Shown: positions 17,161 through 29,627, counted from the first letter of the stretch. The stretch: 64,000 bases of DNA from Gammaproteobacteria bacterium (GCA_021325575.1 JAJPGW010000011.1:38569-102568); one strand, 5' to 3'. Numbers and translations are program-made. The notes: generated by a model not told the origin, from the letters alone.

Positions 17161-18255
17161 TTATGCGCCATGCATAACTTTTACCGTCATCTTCTCTTGA
17201 GCTTGCAAAGCGGCCTGGGCTCTTTGGTCTGCTTCATAAGCTTCTTGCAGCGCTTTATGTTCTCGCGCTTGCCAAGCATTCCAAAAAGCGCAAAATCCAG
17301 AGTCTTTATAAAGATCAGCACCCTTTCCGATAAACATTCTTACATAATGAAGACTTTTACTTTCGTTTTTACTTTTACCTTTACCTTTAATTACTTCATT
17401 ACACATAGGTACTACAGTAAATTTTTCCCTAAAAGCATCAGCAAGATTCTGAAGAAGATCGTCAATCAACATAACGCTTGTCCGTGGTATTTTCCAACAA
17501 GCATCGCTTAAATATTTTAAAATTTCAGCTTTAGGAATGGCAAAACCACCTCTCTGAAGGAAATTATAATTAACCGAATAAAAAATGTCTGAAATACCTA
17601 ATTTATCTGCATTTTGAATTTTATGAACATTAGCCGCTCGTTCTTGTATTTTTTTATTTAATTTCTGAATAATCGCTGGCGCACCCAGCTCATGCATGAA
17701 TTGTTCAAAAGTATTTCTCGCAGTCACGCAGACTAACTTTGTCTTATTTTGAAGAGCATAGATCAGGGTATCAATCCATTCATCCTCAAATAAAAATTCC
17801 AAGTTGTTATCTTTGACCCTAACAAGCGTTTCGTCTAAATCAAGGGCAAGCACTTTTTCACAAACGCCTGACTTAGATTCAAGTAAATTTTGTTGAAAAA
17901 AGAATAGTCCATTCGATATTTGGATTGGGGTTAATTGAACAGTTGGCAATTGAGTATAAGTGAAGGGTTGCGGTGGCACAGCTTCAGCTTTGGATTCGGA
18001 AGCAGATGCGGAGGCTTGTGCTTTGGATTCGGAAGCAGATGCGGATGCTTGTGCTTTGGATTCATTAGCAGCGTTTTTAGTTGGCGGTTTAGCTTGCGGA
18101 GCTCCTTTACCACTCAGTTTTTTTCCGATTTCAGAGGTGCCTAACCCTTTTTTTGATTCACGTTGTTTATCAGCGCTCTTCTCAGTTTTAGCGATTTTTG
18201 CTGTAGGTTCCTTTACCTCTAATTCCTTTATTTTTCGTTTGCGTGGTGTCATCAT
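17161..18255 (-). CDS. HAD-like protein with low-complexity N-terminus, candidate effector
   Basis: About 364 residues. The first 100 are basic and low-complexity and contain an 11-residue repeat ESKAQASASAS present about 2.5 times. A HAD-superfamily domain follows: motif I LALDLDETLV near residue 138, motif II CVTARNTF near 185, and an acidic motif VMLIDD near 270. It is reminiscent of the HAD-type DUF2608 proteins common in Legionella and Coxiella, but I cannot assign it firmly. A tandem TTAA box lies at 18276-18295, and the likely -10 (TATCAT, minus strand 18268-18263) overlaps the upstream in-frame ATG at 18264, so translation should begin at 18255 or 18252, possibly on a leaderless transcript. 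Confidence 0.65.
   Translation of the reverse strand: MMTPRKRKIKELEVKEPTAKIAKTEKSADKQRESKKGLGTSEIGKKLSGKGAPQAKPPTKNAANESKAQASASASESKAQASASASESKAEAVPPQPFTYTQLPTVQLTPIQISNGLFFFQQNLLESKSGVCEKVLALDLDETLVRVKDNNLEFLFEDEWIDTLIYALQNKTKLVCVTARNTFEQFMHELGAPAIIQKLNKKIQERAANVHKIQNADKLGISDIFYSVNYNFLQRGGFAIPKAEILKYLSDACWKIPRTSVMLIDDLLQNLADAFREKFTVVPMCNEVIKGKGKSKNESKSLHYVRMFIGKGADLYKDSGFCAFWNAWQAREHKALQEAYEADQRAQAALQAQEKMTVKVMHGA
17992..18066. repeat. 33-bp in-frame tandem repeat
   Basis: GGATTCGGAAGCAGATGCGG and the 13 bases that follow recur with a period of exactly 33 (17992, 18025, partial at 18058). Copies differ by single bases. The repeat keeps the reading frame of the HAD-like gene and encodes an Ala/Ser-rich linker, so its copy number can vary without breaking the protein. 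Confidence 0.85.
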
Positions 18256-18275
18256 GGTGCGCATGATATAGAAAT

Positions 18276-18295
18276 TAGATTAAGAAAGTCTTAAA
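18276..18295 (-). promoter_or_regulatory. Candidate PmrA box upstream of the HAD-like gene
   Basis: Read on the minus strand: TTTAAGACT-TT-CTTAATCTA, two nonamers with TTAA starts 11 bases apart. The published Legionella/Coxiella PmrA element is a tandem of CTTAATATT-like nonamers with the same period. A -10-like TATCAT follows 7 bases after the box, the same distance as at 28751-28783. Confidence 0.6.
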
Positions 18296-18443
18296 TAGTT
18301 AGACAATTTGACCGACTAGGATAGGGGTTAACACATATAAGCTATTGATTGAATAGGAAAAGATAAGCTAGCAGGGATGATTTGGCCTTTTTCAGGCAAA
18401 TAAATTATACTTCCAGCCATTAAAAATGAAGAGTGGAACTCCT

Positions 18444-20393
18444 ATGAAACAACTATTGGCGACGATTTTCGGAGCTTGTTTAGCTATTTTTGCCTTAGCT
18501 ACTTCTGCGACAGAGAATCCAAATAATAAAACATCCGCAAACGCTGTCATTATCTATGTCTGGGATGGCTTAAGACCGGATTCGGTGTCGCCGGAAAATA
18601 CCCCTAATTTATATTTATTAATGAAACAGGGGACGCAATTTATTGATAATCATTCGAGCTACCCTACTTTTACGATGATGAATGCCGCCAGTTTTGCAAC
18701 CGGTGATCGGGCGGGAAAAACCAGTTTTTTTGGAAATGTGTTATGGCATCCCGGACTCACGGGTGTAGATGCGGCGGGAAAACCGGTGGATTTTCAGCAG
18801 CCGGTTTTTACGGAAGATTACAAAATTTTGCAGGATTTAAATAAAGATGAATTATTTTTTGTAAATACCTTATTTAACGTCGCTCATGCAAAAGGGTTAA
18901 CAACGGCAGCAATTGGCAAGTCAGGTCCTGCGTTTATGCAGGATTATTTATCGCAAGGGTACACGCTGGATGAAAGACATGTTTATCCCCTGTCATTTGC
19001 AAAAAATTTGCAGAAAGACGGTTTTTCTCTACCGAAATTATCGCCCAATGATTTTAAAGCCGGTGAATTAGTCTTGTCTCAGCAAAATGGTGATCCAACA
19101 AAGCCGGATAAACTTTTTTATCTGGCCGATGGTGTTACACCCGATCCCACCGACCAACAGGGTTCGCCTTATGATCGTCCAAATGAATATATGGTAAATA
19201 TTTTTCTTAAAGAAATTTTAACAAAAAAATTACCTGAACTTTCTGTCATTTGGATGCGAAATCCGGATACTACTGAACATAACTACGGCCCAGGCACTGC
19301 GGATTATCGTGATGCGTTAAAGGCGAACGATAAAATTTTGGGTGAATTATTACAAACGCTTAAAAGTAAAGATTTACTGCAAAAAACTGATATTATTATT
19401 GTGTCTGATCATGCTCATAGTAGTGTTTCTGGTTCTTTCAAAGATTTTCCGTTGCGCGCAATTAAAGATGGGAATATAGGAAAAATAGATCCTAACGGTT
19501 ATTCTGTTTCGGGCGAAGTGCGTTCAGCCGATCTTTTAACGAAAGCGGGTTTTCATGCGTTTGATGGAGCAGGTTGTATTTATAATCCCGTGTTATCAGG
19601 AATTAAAAAAGATAATACTCCACTCTATCCAACTCAAATTGATAAGACGGGTTCGATCTGCGGCAAAGTTGATACCAAATATACGACGCCTGCCTATGAA
19701 GTTCCAAAAAATTTACCGAGCGATGCGATAGTCGTAGCGGCGAATGGCGGTTCCGATTATTTTTATGTTCCTTCGCATGATAAAAAAATTGTGGAAAAAC
19801 TGATTGAGTTTCTTGCAAGTCATACGCAATACGATGCAATTTTTGCAGATAGTATGCGTTATGGAAAAATGAAAGGCGCGATTCCGCTTGAAACCGTGGG
19901 ACTTGAAAATCCACAAGGACGCAGCCCGGATGTGGTTGCAGGATTTGCTTATAATGCAGAAGCGCGCATCAATGGATTAAATGGAATTGAATTTTCCGAT
20001 TATTTTAACATGCGCGGCATGCATGGATCGTTTAGTCCGATCGATGTGCATAATTTCTTGATGGCGTCAGGCCCTGATTTCCGTAAACATTTTGTGGATA
20101 AGCTTCCGTCCGGTAATGTGGATGTGACACCTACTGTTGCTGCCATTTTAGGATTACCATTCGGAGGTTCAGATGGACGGGTTTTATCTGAGGCACTCGT
20201 GAATTACCGCCCTAGCCTCTACAATATGCGCAAAATTACCATCCGATCGGAGCCGATCGATCGTTTAACCATGTATAATGCATTAAATGAACGCATTCCA
20301 AAAACGCGCTTTCAGACTGAACTTTATGCTAAAGTATTAAAAATAGGGAACCAAGAATACAACTATTTTGACAGCGCTCGCGGAGTAAGATAA
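18444..20393 (+). CDS. Exported alkaline-phosphatase-superfamily phosphodiesterase
   Basis: About 649 residues with a signal peptide (MKQLLATIFGACLAIFALAT, cleavage near SAT-EN). It has the type I phosphodiesterase/nucleotide pyrophosphatase fold: the first metal ligand in VIIYVWDGLRPD, the nucleophile region SYPTFTMMNAASFATG with Thr as likely nucleophile, then NPDTTEHNYGPGT, whose Asp and His match the DxxxH zinc site, SDHAHSS with the Asp-His pair, and a late His near GMHGS. It likely hydrolyses phosphodiesters or phosphomonoesters in the periplasm or outside the cell. An upstream in-frame ATG at 18426 would put six polar residues before the signal peptide; 18444 is preferred. The stop overlaps the start of the nucleotidase gene by one base. 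Confidence 0.82.
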   Translation: MKQLLATIFGACLAIFALATSATENPNNKTSANAVIIYVWDGLRPDSVSPENTPNLYLLMKQGTQFIDNHSSYPTFTMMNAASFATGDRAGKTSFFGNVLWHPGLTGVDAAGKPVDFQQPVFTEDYKILQDLNKDELFFVNTLFNVAHAKGLTTAAIGKSGPAFMQDYLSQGYTLDERHVYPLSFAKNLQKDGFSLPKLSPNDFKAGELVLSQQNGDPTKPDKLFYLADGVTPDPTDQQGSPYDRPNEYMVNIFLKEILTKKLPELSVIWMRNPDTTEHNYGPGTADYRDALKANDKILGELLQTLKSKDLLQKTDIIIVSDHAHSSVSGSFKDFPLRAIKDGNIGKIDPNGYSVSGEVRSADLLTKAGFHAFDGAGCIYNPVLSGIKKDNTPLYPTQIDKTGSICGKVDTKYTTPAYEVPKNLPSDAIVVAANGGSDYFYVPSHDKKIVEKLIEFLASHTQYDAIFADSMRYGKMKGAIPLETVGLENPQGRSPDVVAGFAYNAEARINGLNGIEFSDYFNMRGMHGSFSPIDVHNFLMASGPDFRKHFVDKLPSGNVDVTPTVAAILGLPFGGSDGRVLSEALVNYRPSLYNMRKITIRSEPIDRLTMYNALNERIPKTRFQTELYAKVLKIGNQEYNYFDSARGVR

Positions 20394-20995
20394 TGGCAAA
20401 ACCGGTTATTGCAACGGATTTAGATGAAGTGCTCTCGCCCTTTGTCCCCGATCTTATTAGGTGGTACAACCAACTTTATCAAACTGATTTTGGTGTTCAT
20501 GAGATTACGACGTATGATTTTGCGAGGATTTGGGGTGTTACGCACGAAAAATCAGTTGAAATTTGCAACACCTTTCATACCACTCGAGATATCGAAGCGA
20601 TTTCGCCAATTGATCACTCGGTTGAAACACTTTCTGCTTTAAAAAATCATTTTGATTTAGTGCTCGTGACTTCACGTCCGCTGCAGCATGAGGGACATAC
20701 CAAAGCCTGGATTAATCGACATTTTCCGAATATTTTTGCGGATATTATTTTATGCAATCATTGGACGTCCGTCGGGAAATCCATTAAAAAATCGGAAGTT
20801 TGCAAGAATATTAATGCGCAGTATTTTATTGATGATTTGCCGCATTATATTCAGGAAGTAGCGGAATGTGAGATTAAGACGTTTCTGTTTGGGGAGTATC
20901 CTTGGAATCAGAAAGTGCCGTTGCATAAGAATGTGCAGAGGGTTTCGGGGTGGAAGGAAGTGAAAGGGCTCCTCGTTCCTGAATCGACACGTTGA
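20393..20995 (+). CDS. HAD-family 5'(3')-deoxyribonucleotidase-like protein
   Basis: 200 residues of the NT5C-type HAD family: motif I IATDLDEVLSPF with both Asp residues, motif II VTSRP near 110, and the acidic motif YFIDDLPHY near 145. Such enzymes dephosphorylate nucleoside monophosphates in the cytoplasm. The start overlaps the stop of the phosphodiesterase gene (TAATG), so the two are translationally coupled, which suggests a common role in nucleotide or phosphate salvage. It converges on ligA with 16 bases between the stops. Confidence 0.75.
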   Translation: MAKPVIATDLDEVLSPFVPDLIRWYNQLYQTDFGVHEITTYDFARIWGVTHEKSVEICNTFHTTRDIEAISPIDHSVETLSALKNHFDLVLVTSRPLQHEGHTKAWINRHFPNIFADIILCNHWTSVGKSIKKSEVCKNINAQYFIDDLPHYIQEVAECEIKTFLFGEYPWNQKVPLHKNVQRVSGWKEVKGLLVPESTR

Positions 20996-21011
20996 TGACA
21001 TCAAAATTTCA

Positions 21012-23635
<2,624 letters not shown>

Positions 23636-23638
23636 ATT

Positions 23639-26600
23639 TTATGCTCCTGCCATACTCACTGCTTCTTCGACGTTAACACTCACTAATCGGGAGACACCGG
23701 GTTCATGCATGGTGACACCCATTAAATGGTCTGCCATTTCAATCGCCAGTTTATTGTGACTGATGAAAATGAATTGGGTTTTTTCCGACATGGTTTTCAC
23801 TAATTGGCAGAAACGGCCAATATTGGCGTCATCTAATGGCGCATCAACTTCATCGAGCAGACAAAATGGCGCTGGATTTAAGTGGAAAATAGAGAAAACC
23901 AAAGCAATAGCGGTCATGGCTTTTTCACCACCCGATAATAAATGAATCGTGCTATTCCGTTTGCCGGGTGGGCAAGCCATCACGGTAATGCCGGCATCCA
24001 ATAAATTTTCGCCGGTCAATTCGAGATAAGCACGGCCGCCGCCGAAAATTTTCGGGAATAATTCCTGGAAACGTTCGTTCACTTTATCAAACGTTTCTTT
24101 GAAGCGAGCGCGTGTTTCTTTATCGATTTTGGCAATCGCATTTTCCAGCGTGTTTAAACCTTCTTGTAAATCGGCAAATTGTTTATCGAGATATTCTTTG
24201 CGCTCGGAACAAGCAGTAAATTCTTCGATAGCGACTAAATTGATTGCGCCTAATCGTGAAATCCGCTGTGCGATGTCTTCCAATTGTGAATGCCATTCGT
24301 CTGCATTCGCTTCCTCGGGTAATTGTTTTAAAATATCTTCGAGCAGCAAACCGGTTTCTTTGATTTGTTCGGATAAAGTATCGGATTTTACTTTGGATCC
24401 TTGCCAATCCACACGCAGGGTTTCGAGTAAATCACGGAATTTCGCAATTTCTCGCTCGACTTCCTGACGGCTGGTTTCTAGCAGTTTTAATTCCTGTTCG
24501 CCGGATTCTACTTTGGTGCGCGCTTGTTGCAGTTCTTCTTCGACACTTAAACGTTGGTTTAACAGCGATTCTAATGAATCTTGCAAGTTTTGAACCGGCT
24601 TGATCGCGGCTAATTCTTTTTGCAAATGGGCTTTACGTTCGCTCAACGTATTTAATTGCGCTTGCAAACGGGATTTATTCTGCTGCAATGACGCTTGTTG
24701 CGATTTGGTCGTTTGCAAACGGATTTCTTGTTGATGGGTTTGTTCTTTGGCGACCGTTAATTGTTCGCGTGTTGTGAGTAAAGTTTCGCGTAATACATCG
24801 CGTTTTTGAATGAATTCATCGCGTTGTTTACCGTGTTGTTCCATATGGGTGAGCGCATCTTGCCAGATGGAACGCGCCTCGGTTAAATCTTGTTGAGTTT
24901 TGGTAAGCTGCGCGATACTTTCATCTTGTTCTTTCTTCAAGCGATCGTATTGCGCTTTTAATTCGTTCAATCGTTGTTGCTGCATTTTTTGTTGCGCTTG
25001 CACTTCAGCAGAACGGGCGTGTGCGGCATGAACTAATTTTTGTAATTCATCGCGTTGCTGTTCTAATGATTTTAATTGTTCGCGATTTTCAGAAATTTTC
25101 TGTAACGCAGATTCTTCTTGTTTTGCCAAATCTGCTATTTGTTTTGACAGTTGTTTTAATTCTTGCTCACGTTGGAACACACCAGCTTCTGGATTTTCTT
25201 CGCGAGAAACACGGATCCAGGAACGATTTAACCAGATGCCTTCCGGTGTAATCACGGATTCGTGATCTTCCAGTGTCTGACAAAGTTCGAGCGCCTCTTT
25301 TTCGGTTTCCGCAACATAAATTCCAGATAAAAGCGAATCTAATGAGTACGATGATTTCACCTTGCTTAATAAAGTATTTTTCTTAATAGACGCATTTTTC
25401 TGATCAGCACCATGCACAAAAGCAGAAAGATTTCCGTTTTCAAATGTGTTGAGCACCGATGTCACATCCGTTAATTGGCTAACACAAATGGCTTGTAAAT
25501 TAATTCCCAGAACTTTTTCAACCGCATGTTCCCAACCCTTTTCCACTTCGACTTCTTGCGCTAGACGCGGTTTTTTATCCAGTTGATGTTTTGCCAACCA
25601 CTGAATGACTTGGTTATTGCGCTGACCTAATGCAGTTTGTTGCAATGCTTCCAGTGACGCTTGCTGGCCGCGAAAACGCTGTAATTGATTACGAATTTGA
25701 TTCAGTTCTTGCGTAAATTGCTGATAATCATTTTCAAGCGTTGCGATTTCTTTGCGTACAGCCGCCAGTTTTTCATCATGATTTTCTGTTTCTGCTGTGA
25801 CTTCAGCAAGATGCTGAGTCAATTCCTCAATGTCGCTATCCAACTGAGAAAAATTAATGATTTTTTGATCTTCGAGTAATTTTTCTTGACGTTTTTTTAA
25901 TGAAGCAAGAGTTTGTTCCAGATGTTGGATGCGTGTTTGCTGCACTTCTGCGGTTTGCGCGGTTTTCGCAGTGCGTTGATTAAATTCATCCCATTGGGTT
26001 TGCCAGGTTTGCATGGCTTTTTCAGCTTCAGTTGCCGCTTGTGTGGAAGCATTCACGGAAGCGGTCGCTGCTGCAAATTCCGGTGCCAATGTTTCGGCTT
26101 CGGCCGCTAATTCCTGTAATTCCAGTTCGATTTCGTCCAGATTATTTTTATTGTTTTGCCAATCGGCTTCGGCCTGCTGGATATCGCTTTGCCATTGGTT
26201 TTGACGTTCTTCGGTGTGTCGGATTTCCTGTTCGACGCGGGTGATTTCACTGCCTGCGGCATAATAACGGCGTTGAACATCTTGATAAGCTTCGACCAAT
26301 GCGCGTTGAGTTTCGCGATTTTCTTCGAGCACAAGATTAGTATGGCTCAATTTGGCTTGGTGCGCTTCGAGGCCGGTTTCTTGTTGCTGGATTTGTAAGC
26401 TGGATTGGACCAAACGGCCATCCAATTGGCGCCATTGAATGACTAACCATTGGGCACGCAGGTTGCGCTCTTCTTGTTTTAATGTTTTGTAACGCTCTGC
26501 CGCGTTGGCTTGGCGTTTTAAGCTGCCTAATTGTTTTTCTAATTCCAGGCGCAGATCATTCAATCGGGCCAGGTTTTCTTTGGTGTGGTTAATGCGGTTT

Positions 26601-27142
26601 TCGGTCTCGCGGCGTCTTTCTTTGTATTTGGAGACACCAGCGGCCTCTTCGAGATAGGCGCGCATATCGTCCGGTTTAGCTTCAACCACCCGAGAGATCA
26701 TATTTTGACCAATAATCGAATAGCTTCGAGGCCCCAATCCGGTGCCTAAGAAAATATCAATAATGTCCTTACGACGGCAGCGAGTACCATTTAAAAAATA
26801 GCTGGAATCGCCTTCGCGGGTAATTTGGCGGCGGATGGCGATCTCGGAATAAGTGCCATATTCGCCTTTTAAAGAACCGTCCTGGTTATCGAAAATAAGC
26901 TCGACCGCGGCCTGACCCACCGGTTTACGGGCACTGGAGCCGTTAAAAATGACGTCTGTTAGCGATTCGCCACGCAAGTACTTGGCTGAACTCTCGCCCA
27001 TGACCCAGCAAACGGCATCGATAATATTGGATTTCCCGCAACCATTGGGCCCCACAACAGCCACTAACTGGCTAGGGACGGGAACGGTTGTAGGGTCTAC
27101 GAAGGATTTAAAACCGGATAATTTGATTTTTTGAAGTTGCAT
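23639..27142 (-). CDS. smc: Chromosome segregation protein SMC
   Basis: Condensin ATPase that compacts and organises the chromosome. It has the Walker A GPNGCGKSNIIDA at the N-terminus, two long coiled-coil arms rich in Gln/Glu/Leu, a hinge near residues 505-640 (containing WLAKHQLDKKPRLAQEVEVE), the ABC signature LLSGGEKAMTAIAL and Walker B FCLLDEVDAPLDD near 1080-1120. The 1167 residues match the family. Many gammaproteobacteria use MukB instead; the presence of SMC agrees with Legionellales or pseudomonads rather than enterics. It is divergent from the histidine kinase gene. Confidence 0.97.
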   Translation of the reverse strand: MQLQKIKLSGFKSFVDPTTVPVPSQLVAVVGPNGCGKSNIIDAVCWVMGESSAKYLRGESLTDVIFNGSSARKPVGQAAVELIFDNQDGSLKGEYGTYSEIAIRRQITREGDSSYFLNGTRCRRKDIIDIFLGTGLGPRSYSIIGQNMISRVVEAKPDDMRAYLEEAAGVSKYKERRRETENRINHTKENLARLNDLRLELEKQLGSLKRQANAAERYKTLKQEERNLRAQWLVIQWRQLDGRLVQSSLQIQQQETGLEAHQAKLSHTNLVLEENRETQRALVEAYQDVQRRYYAAGSEITRVEQEIRHTEERQNQWQSDIQQAEADWQNNKNNLDEIELELQELAAEAETLAPEFAAATASVNASTQAATEAEKAMQTWQTQWDEFNQRTAKTAQTAEVQQTRIQHLEQTLASLKKRQEKLLEDQKIINFSQLDSDIEELTQHLAEVTAETENHDEKLAAVRKEIATLENDYQQFTQELNQIRNQLQRFRGQQASLEALQQTALGQRNNQVIQWLAKHQLDKKPRLAQEVEVEKGWEHAVEKVLGINLQAICVSQLTDVTSVLNTFENGNLSAFVHGADQKNASIKKNTLLSKVKSSYSLDSLLSGIYVAETEKEALELCQTLEDHESVITPEGIWLNRSWIRVSREENPEAGVFQREQELKQLSKQIADLAKQEESALQKISENREQLKSLEQQRDELQKLVHAAHARSAEVQAQQKMQQQRLNELKAQYDRLKKEQDESIAQLTKTQQDLTEARSIWQDALTHMEQHGKQRDEFIQKRDVLRETLLTTREQLTVAKEQTHQQEIRLQTTKSQQASLQQNKSRLQAQLNTLSERKAHLQKELAAIKPVQNLQDSLESLLNQRLSVEEELQQARTKVESGEQELKLLETSRQEVEREIAKFRDLLETLRVDWQGSKVKSDTLSEQIKETGLLLEDILKQLPEEANADEWHSQLEDIAQRISRLGAINLVAIEEFTACSERKEYLDKQFADLQEGLNTLENAIAKIDKETRARFKETFDKVNERFQELFPKIFGGGRAYLELTGENLLDAGITVMACPPGKRNSTIHLLSGGEKAMTAIALVFSIFHLNPAPFCLLDEVDAPLDDANIGRFCQLVKTMSEKTQFIFISHNKLAIEMADHLMGVTMHEPGVSRLVSVNVEEAVSMAGA

Positions 27143-27254
27143 ATTCTCTATTCTCTAAGGTTACGTTCGTCCCTGAAAAACTGCCTGGAATTATAGCCTA
27201 CTTTTACGCTGATTTGTATGTGCAATCAAAGATTAAATCGTTTAAGCTATAACT

Positions 27255-28331
27255 ATGTCAGACACCCGTCCTGATCGATCTTTTTTACTCAGTCACTGGC
27301 TGGTTGGGGTTATTGCCGGTTTGGGACTTATTGCCTCTATTGGTCTTTGGTATTACTTCATTTCTAGTGAATCCATTGCGATCACCGATTCCCTGAAAAA
27401 TGCCCTGCCCTGGATTATTTTGGTCGGCGGCATAGGGCTCACCTTAGTCATTGTGATCACGCTTTTTTTTAGTCGCTTACTCAATCAACGTCTGCGTTCC
27501 CTCCAAATTGCCAATGAAAATTTTAAAGCAGAATCCATCAAATTATTACAATCGCAGGAAAGTAAACAAAAATTGGAAATGGCCTTACTCCAAAGTCAAA
27601 AATTGCAAGCGGTCGGCACCTTGGCTGGCGGCATCGCGCATGATTTTAATAATTTGCTTTATGCCATCATTGGATATGTCGAAATGGCACGTGAAGATTT
27701 GCAAGAAAACACGGTGATTTATCGCAATCTCGGCAAAGTGTTAGAAGCCGCCGGTCGCGGTCAGGAACTGGTCGCGAGAATTTTAAGTTTTAGTCGTCGT
27801 CAGCACATGGATTTTAAACCGCTGCATTTACAAAATGCGATTGAAAACGCGCTGGAATTATTGCGCCCCACCATTCCGGCCAGCGTCATTTTAAAATTTG
27901 AACCCCTCATAAAAGATTGTTTAATCACCGGCAATCAAACGCAATTACATCAAGTGATTGTGAATATCATTAATAACGCAGTGGATGCGATGGACGGCGA
28001 AGGGGCTATCACGATTAAACTCGAAAAAGTTTCGAATGGCAGTGAATTACTGAATCAAGTCCCCGCGCGGAATGGTTCGGATTATTGCAAACTGACCCTG
28101 AGTGATACCGGTCATGGGATGGATAAAAGTACCATGGAGCGTATTTTCGAACCTTTTTTTACAACAAAAGAAGTCGGCCGCGGAACCGGTTTAGGTTTAT
28201 CGACGGCCCACTCAATTGTGTTAGAACATCAGGGAACGATTTTAGTGGACAGTCAACTGGGTGTTGGCACAACATTCACTATCGTGTTACCTATGCTTAC
28301 CGTGCCAGTAGTAAATGGCGTGCAAAGTTAA
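27255..28331 (+). CDS. Membrane sensor histidine kinase, NtrB-like
   Basis: 358 residues. Two membrane segments (about 12-36 and 51-72) enclose a very short periplasmic loop, then comes a coiled linker. The phosphoacceptor is H129 in LAGGIAHDFNNLL, the version seen in NtrB-like and hybrid-type kinases. The ATP-binding domain has NIINNAVDAM (N box), LSDTGHGMD, FEPFFTTKEVGRGTGLGLS. There is no PAS or HAMP domain, so what it senses is unclear. A single-domain response regulator follows 16 bases downstream and is the likely partner. Confidence 0.88.
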   Translation: MSDTRPDRSFLLSHWLVGVIAGLGLIASIGLWYYFISSESIAITDSLKNALPWIILVGGIGLTLVIVITLFFSRLLNQRLRSLQIANENFKAESIKLLQSQESKQKLEMALLQSQKLQAVGTLAGGIAHDFNNLLYAIIGYVEMAREDLQENTVIYRNLGKVLEAAGRGQELVARILSFSRRQHMDFKPLHLQNAIENALELLRPTIPASVILKFEPLIKDCLITGNQTQLHQVIVNIINNAVDAMDGEGAITIKLEKVSNGSELLNQVPARNGSDYCKLTLSDTGHGMDKSTMERIFEPFFTTKEVGRGTGLGLSTAHSIVLEHQGTILVDSQLGVGTTFTIVLPMLTVPVVNGVQS

Positions 28332-28347
28332 TTTCAGGGAGAATGCA

Positions 28348-28737
28348 ATGGCAAAAATTTTATTAGTGGAAGATGATGAACTGGTTCGAGACATGTTGGA
28401 GCAAACCCTTTCGCGCGCTGAACACGAAGTGAAAAGCGCGTGCAATGGTGAAGAAGCCGTGCAAATTTTACAGACGTTAGAACCGGATATCATGGTCACT
28501 GATTTGATTATGCCGAAAAAAAGTGGAATTACGCTGATTTCTGAGGTCAAAGATAAACATCCGAAAATGGAAATTATCGCTATTTCTGGTGGTGGGCGGT
28601 TGGATCCGACGGGTTATTTGGATTTATCCGAATCTTTAGGCGCTACTGTTTCATTTGAAAAACCCATTGATAAATCGGCGCTGCTAATGGCGATTGATTT
28701 ATTATTGCACAGCCGGAGAGAATCGACCCAGCATTGA
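28348..28737 (+). CDS. Single-domain response regulator
   Basis: 129 residues, only a receiver domain: acidic pair E8-D9-D10 in LLVEDDE, phosphorylated D52 in MVTDLIMPKKSG, the Ser of IAISGGG and the Lys of FEKPID. There is no output domain, so it acts through protein contacts, as CheY-like or Spo0F-like regulators do. The start at 28348 has GGGAGAA upstream; the longer frame from 28315 overlaps the kinase gene and lacks a site. It probably takes phosphate from the kinase just upstream. Confidence 0.88.
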   Translation: MAKILLVEDDELVRDMLEQTLSRAEHEVKSACNGEEAVQILQTLEPDIMVTDLIMPKKSGITLISEVKDKHPKMEIIAISGGGRLDPTGYLDLSESLGATVSFEKPIDKSALLMAIDLLLHSRRESTQH

Positions 28738-28750
28738 TGTTTATTGGTTT

Positions 28751-28770
28751 CTTAATGATTCCTTAAGCCG
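28751..28770 (+). promoter_or_regulatory. Candidate PmrA box upstream of the 268-residue coiled-coil gene
   Basis: CTTAATGAT-TC-CTTAAGCCG: TTAA starts at 28752 and 28763, 11 bases apart. The first nonamer matches CTTAATATT in 7 of 9 positions. A TATCAT -10 element follows at 28778-28783, seven bases after the box, as expected for a class II activator site that replaces the -35. Confidence 0.65.
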
Positions 28771-28823
28771 CATTCTGTATCATATTTACACTTTAATATT
28801 ATTATAAAATGAGGTGTGGATAT

Positions 28824-29627
28824 ATGTTAGCTTCAACTAATCTTGTTGTTCCAACTAAAGATGCGCCAGAACCAAAAGCGCCTGAAAAAATAGAAGTTAC
28901 GCTGGTATTGGACTGCAAAGACGATCCAGAAATGGCTCGATTAAAAGAAAAAATCGCCCAACTAGAAGCGCATAATGCGGCAATCACCTCTCAAAATGAG
29001 CATCTGAAAATAAAATTCGATGCACTCAATGCGCCACGAGTGGCTAAAAAACTTCAAGAAAACGCTATGATAGGCGATAACGAAGAATGTTTGAAATTAG
29101 AAAACGCGCGATTAGAAAGAGCGCTTGCAAAAACGAAAGAAGAAAATGAACGTTTGAAAGCAGCCCTTAAAGAAACAGAAGCGAGAGCTCAAACAGCTGA
29201 AGCGGCGTTTCAAAAATTGAAAAAGCAGACTGCGCCAATCGTAGAACACGTTTTAAAAGCAATGCCAAAGCGCGCACCAAAAGAGCAAATCAAAGCATTT
29301 GAAAAACAAATGGCAGAAAGAAAAAAACCTCCATTGCGACGCTCATCTTCACATAAGTCATCCACATTAAAAGAATTTCAAAAGACAATTTTTACTAGAG
29401 TCCAAAGTTTGAAAGGACGCACAAAAACGGTTTCAGATGCTAAAGTTGAACAACCAGCCACACCAAATGGTGTAGCCGCAAATAAGAAACCAACAACTCA
29501 CAGTCGTGGAATTAGCCGACAGCTTGGAAGTATCTTCTCTCTTAGACGCGAAGTTATCCCACCAGCAGCTGAGCCTACAGTAGAACTCGAAAAAGATTAT
29601 TATTCAGGCAATGACATTTGGCGATAA
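28824..29627 (+). CDS. Coiled-coil protein of unknown function, candidate Dot/Icm effector
   Basis: 268 residues from the ATG at 28824, which has GAGGTG (28811-28816) seven bases upstream; the ATG at 28809 has no such site. The N-terminal 25 residues are followed by a Glu/Lys/Ala-rich coiled coil in two parts (roughly 35-75 and 95-145), then a basic Ser/Lys-rich region (RRSSSHKSSTLKEFQ) and a tail with acidic residues (PTVELEKDYYSGND). No membrane segment, signal peptide or known domain. It is monocistronic with its own candidate PmrA box. Such genes are typical effector candidates; this is inference from composition, promoter and company. Confidence 0.55.
   Translation: MLASTNLVVPTKDAPEPKAPEKIEVTLVLDCKDDPEMARLKEKIAQLEAHNAAITSQNEHLKIKFDALNAPRVAKKLQENAMIGDNEECLKLENARLERALAKTKEENERLKAALKETEARAQTAEAAFQKLKKQTAPIVEHVLKAMPKRAPKEQIKAFEKQMAERKKPPLRRSSSHKSSTLKEFQKTIFTRVQSLKGRTKTVSDAKVEQPATPNGVAANKKPTTHSRGISRQLGSIFSLRREVIPPAAEPTVELEKDYYSGNDIWR

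Noticed and set aside
27223..27250. Possible PmrA box before the histidine kinase gene at 27255
   Set aside because: The TTAA motifs are 9 bases apart and there is no suitable -10 after them.
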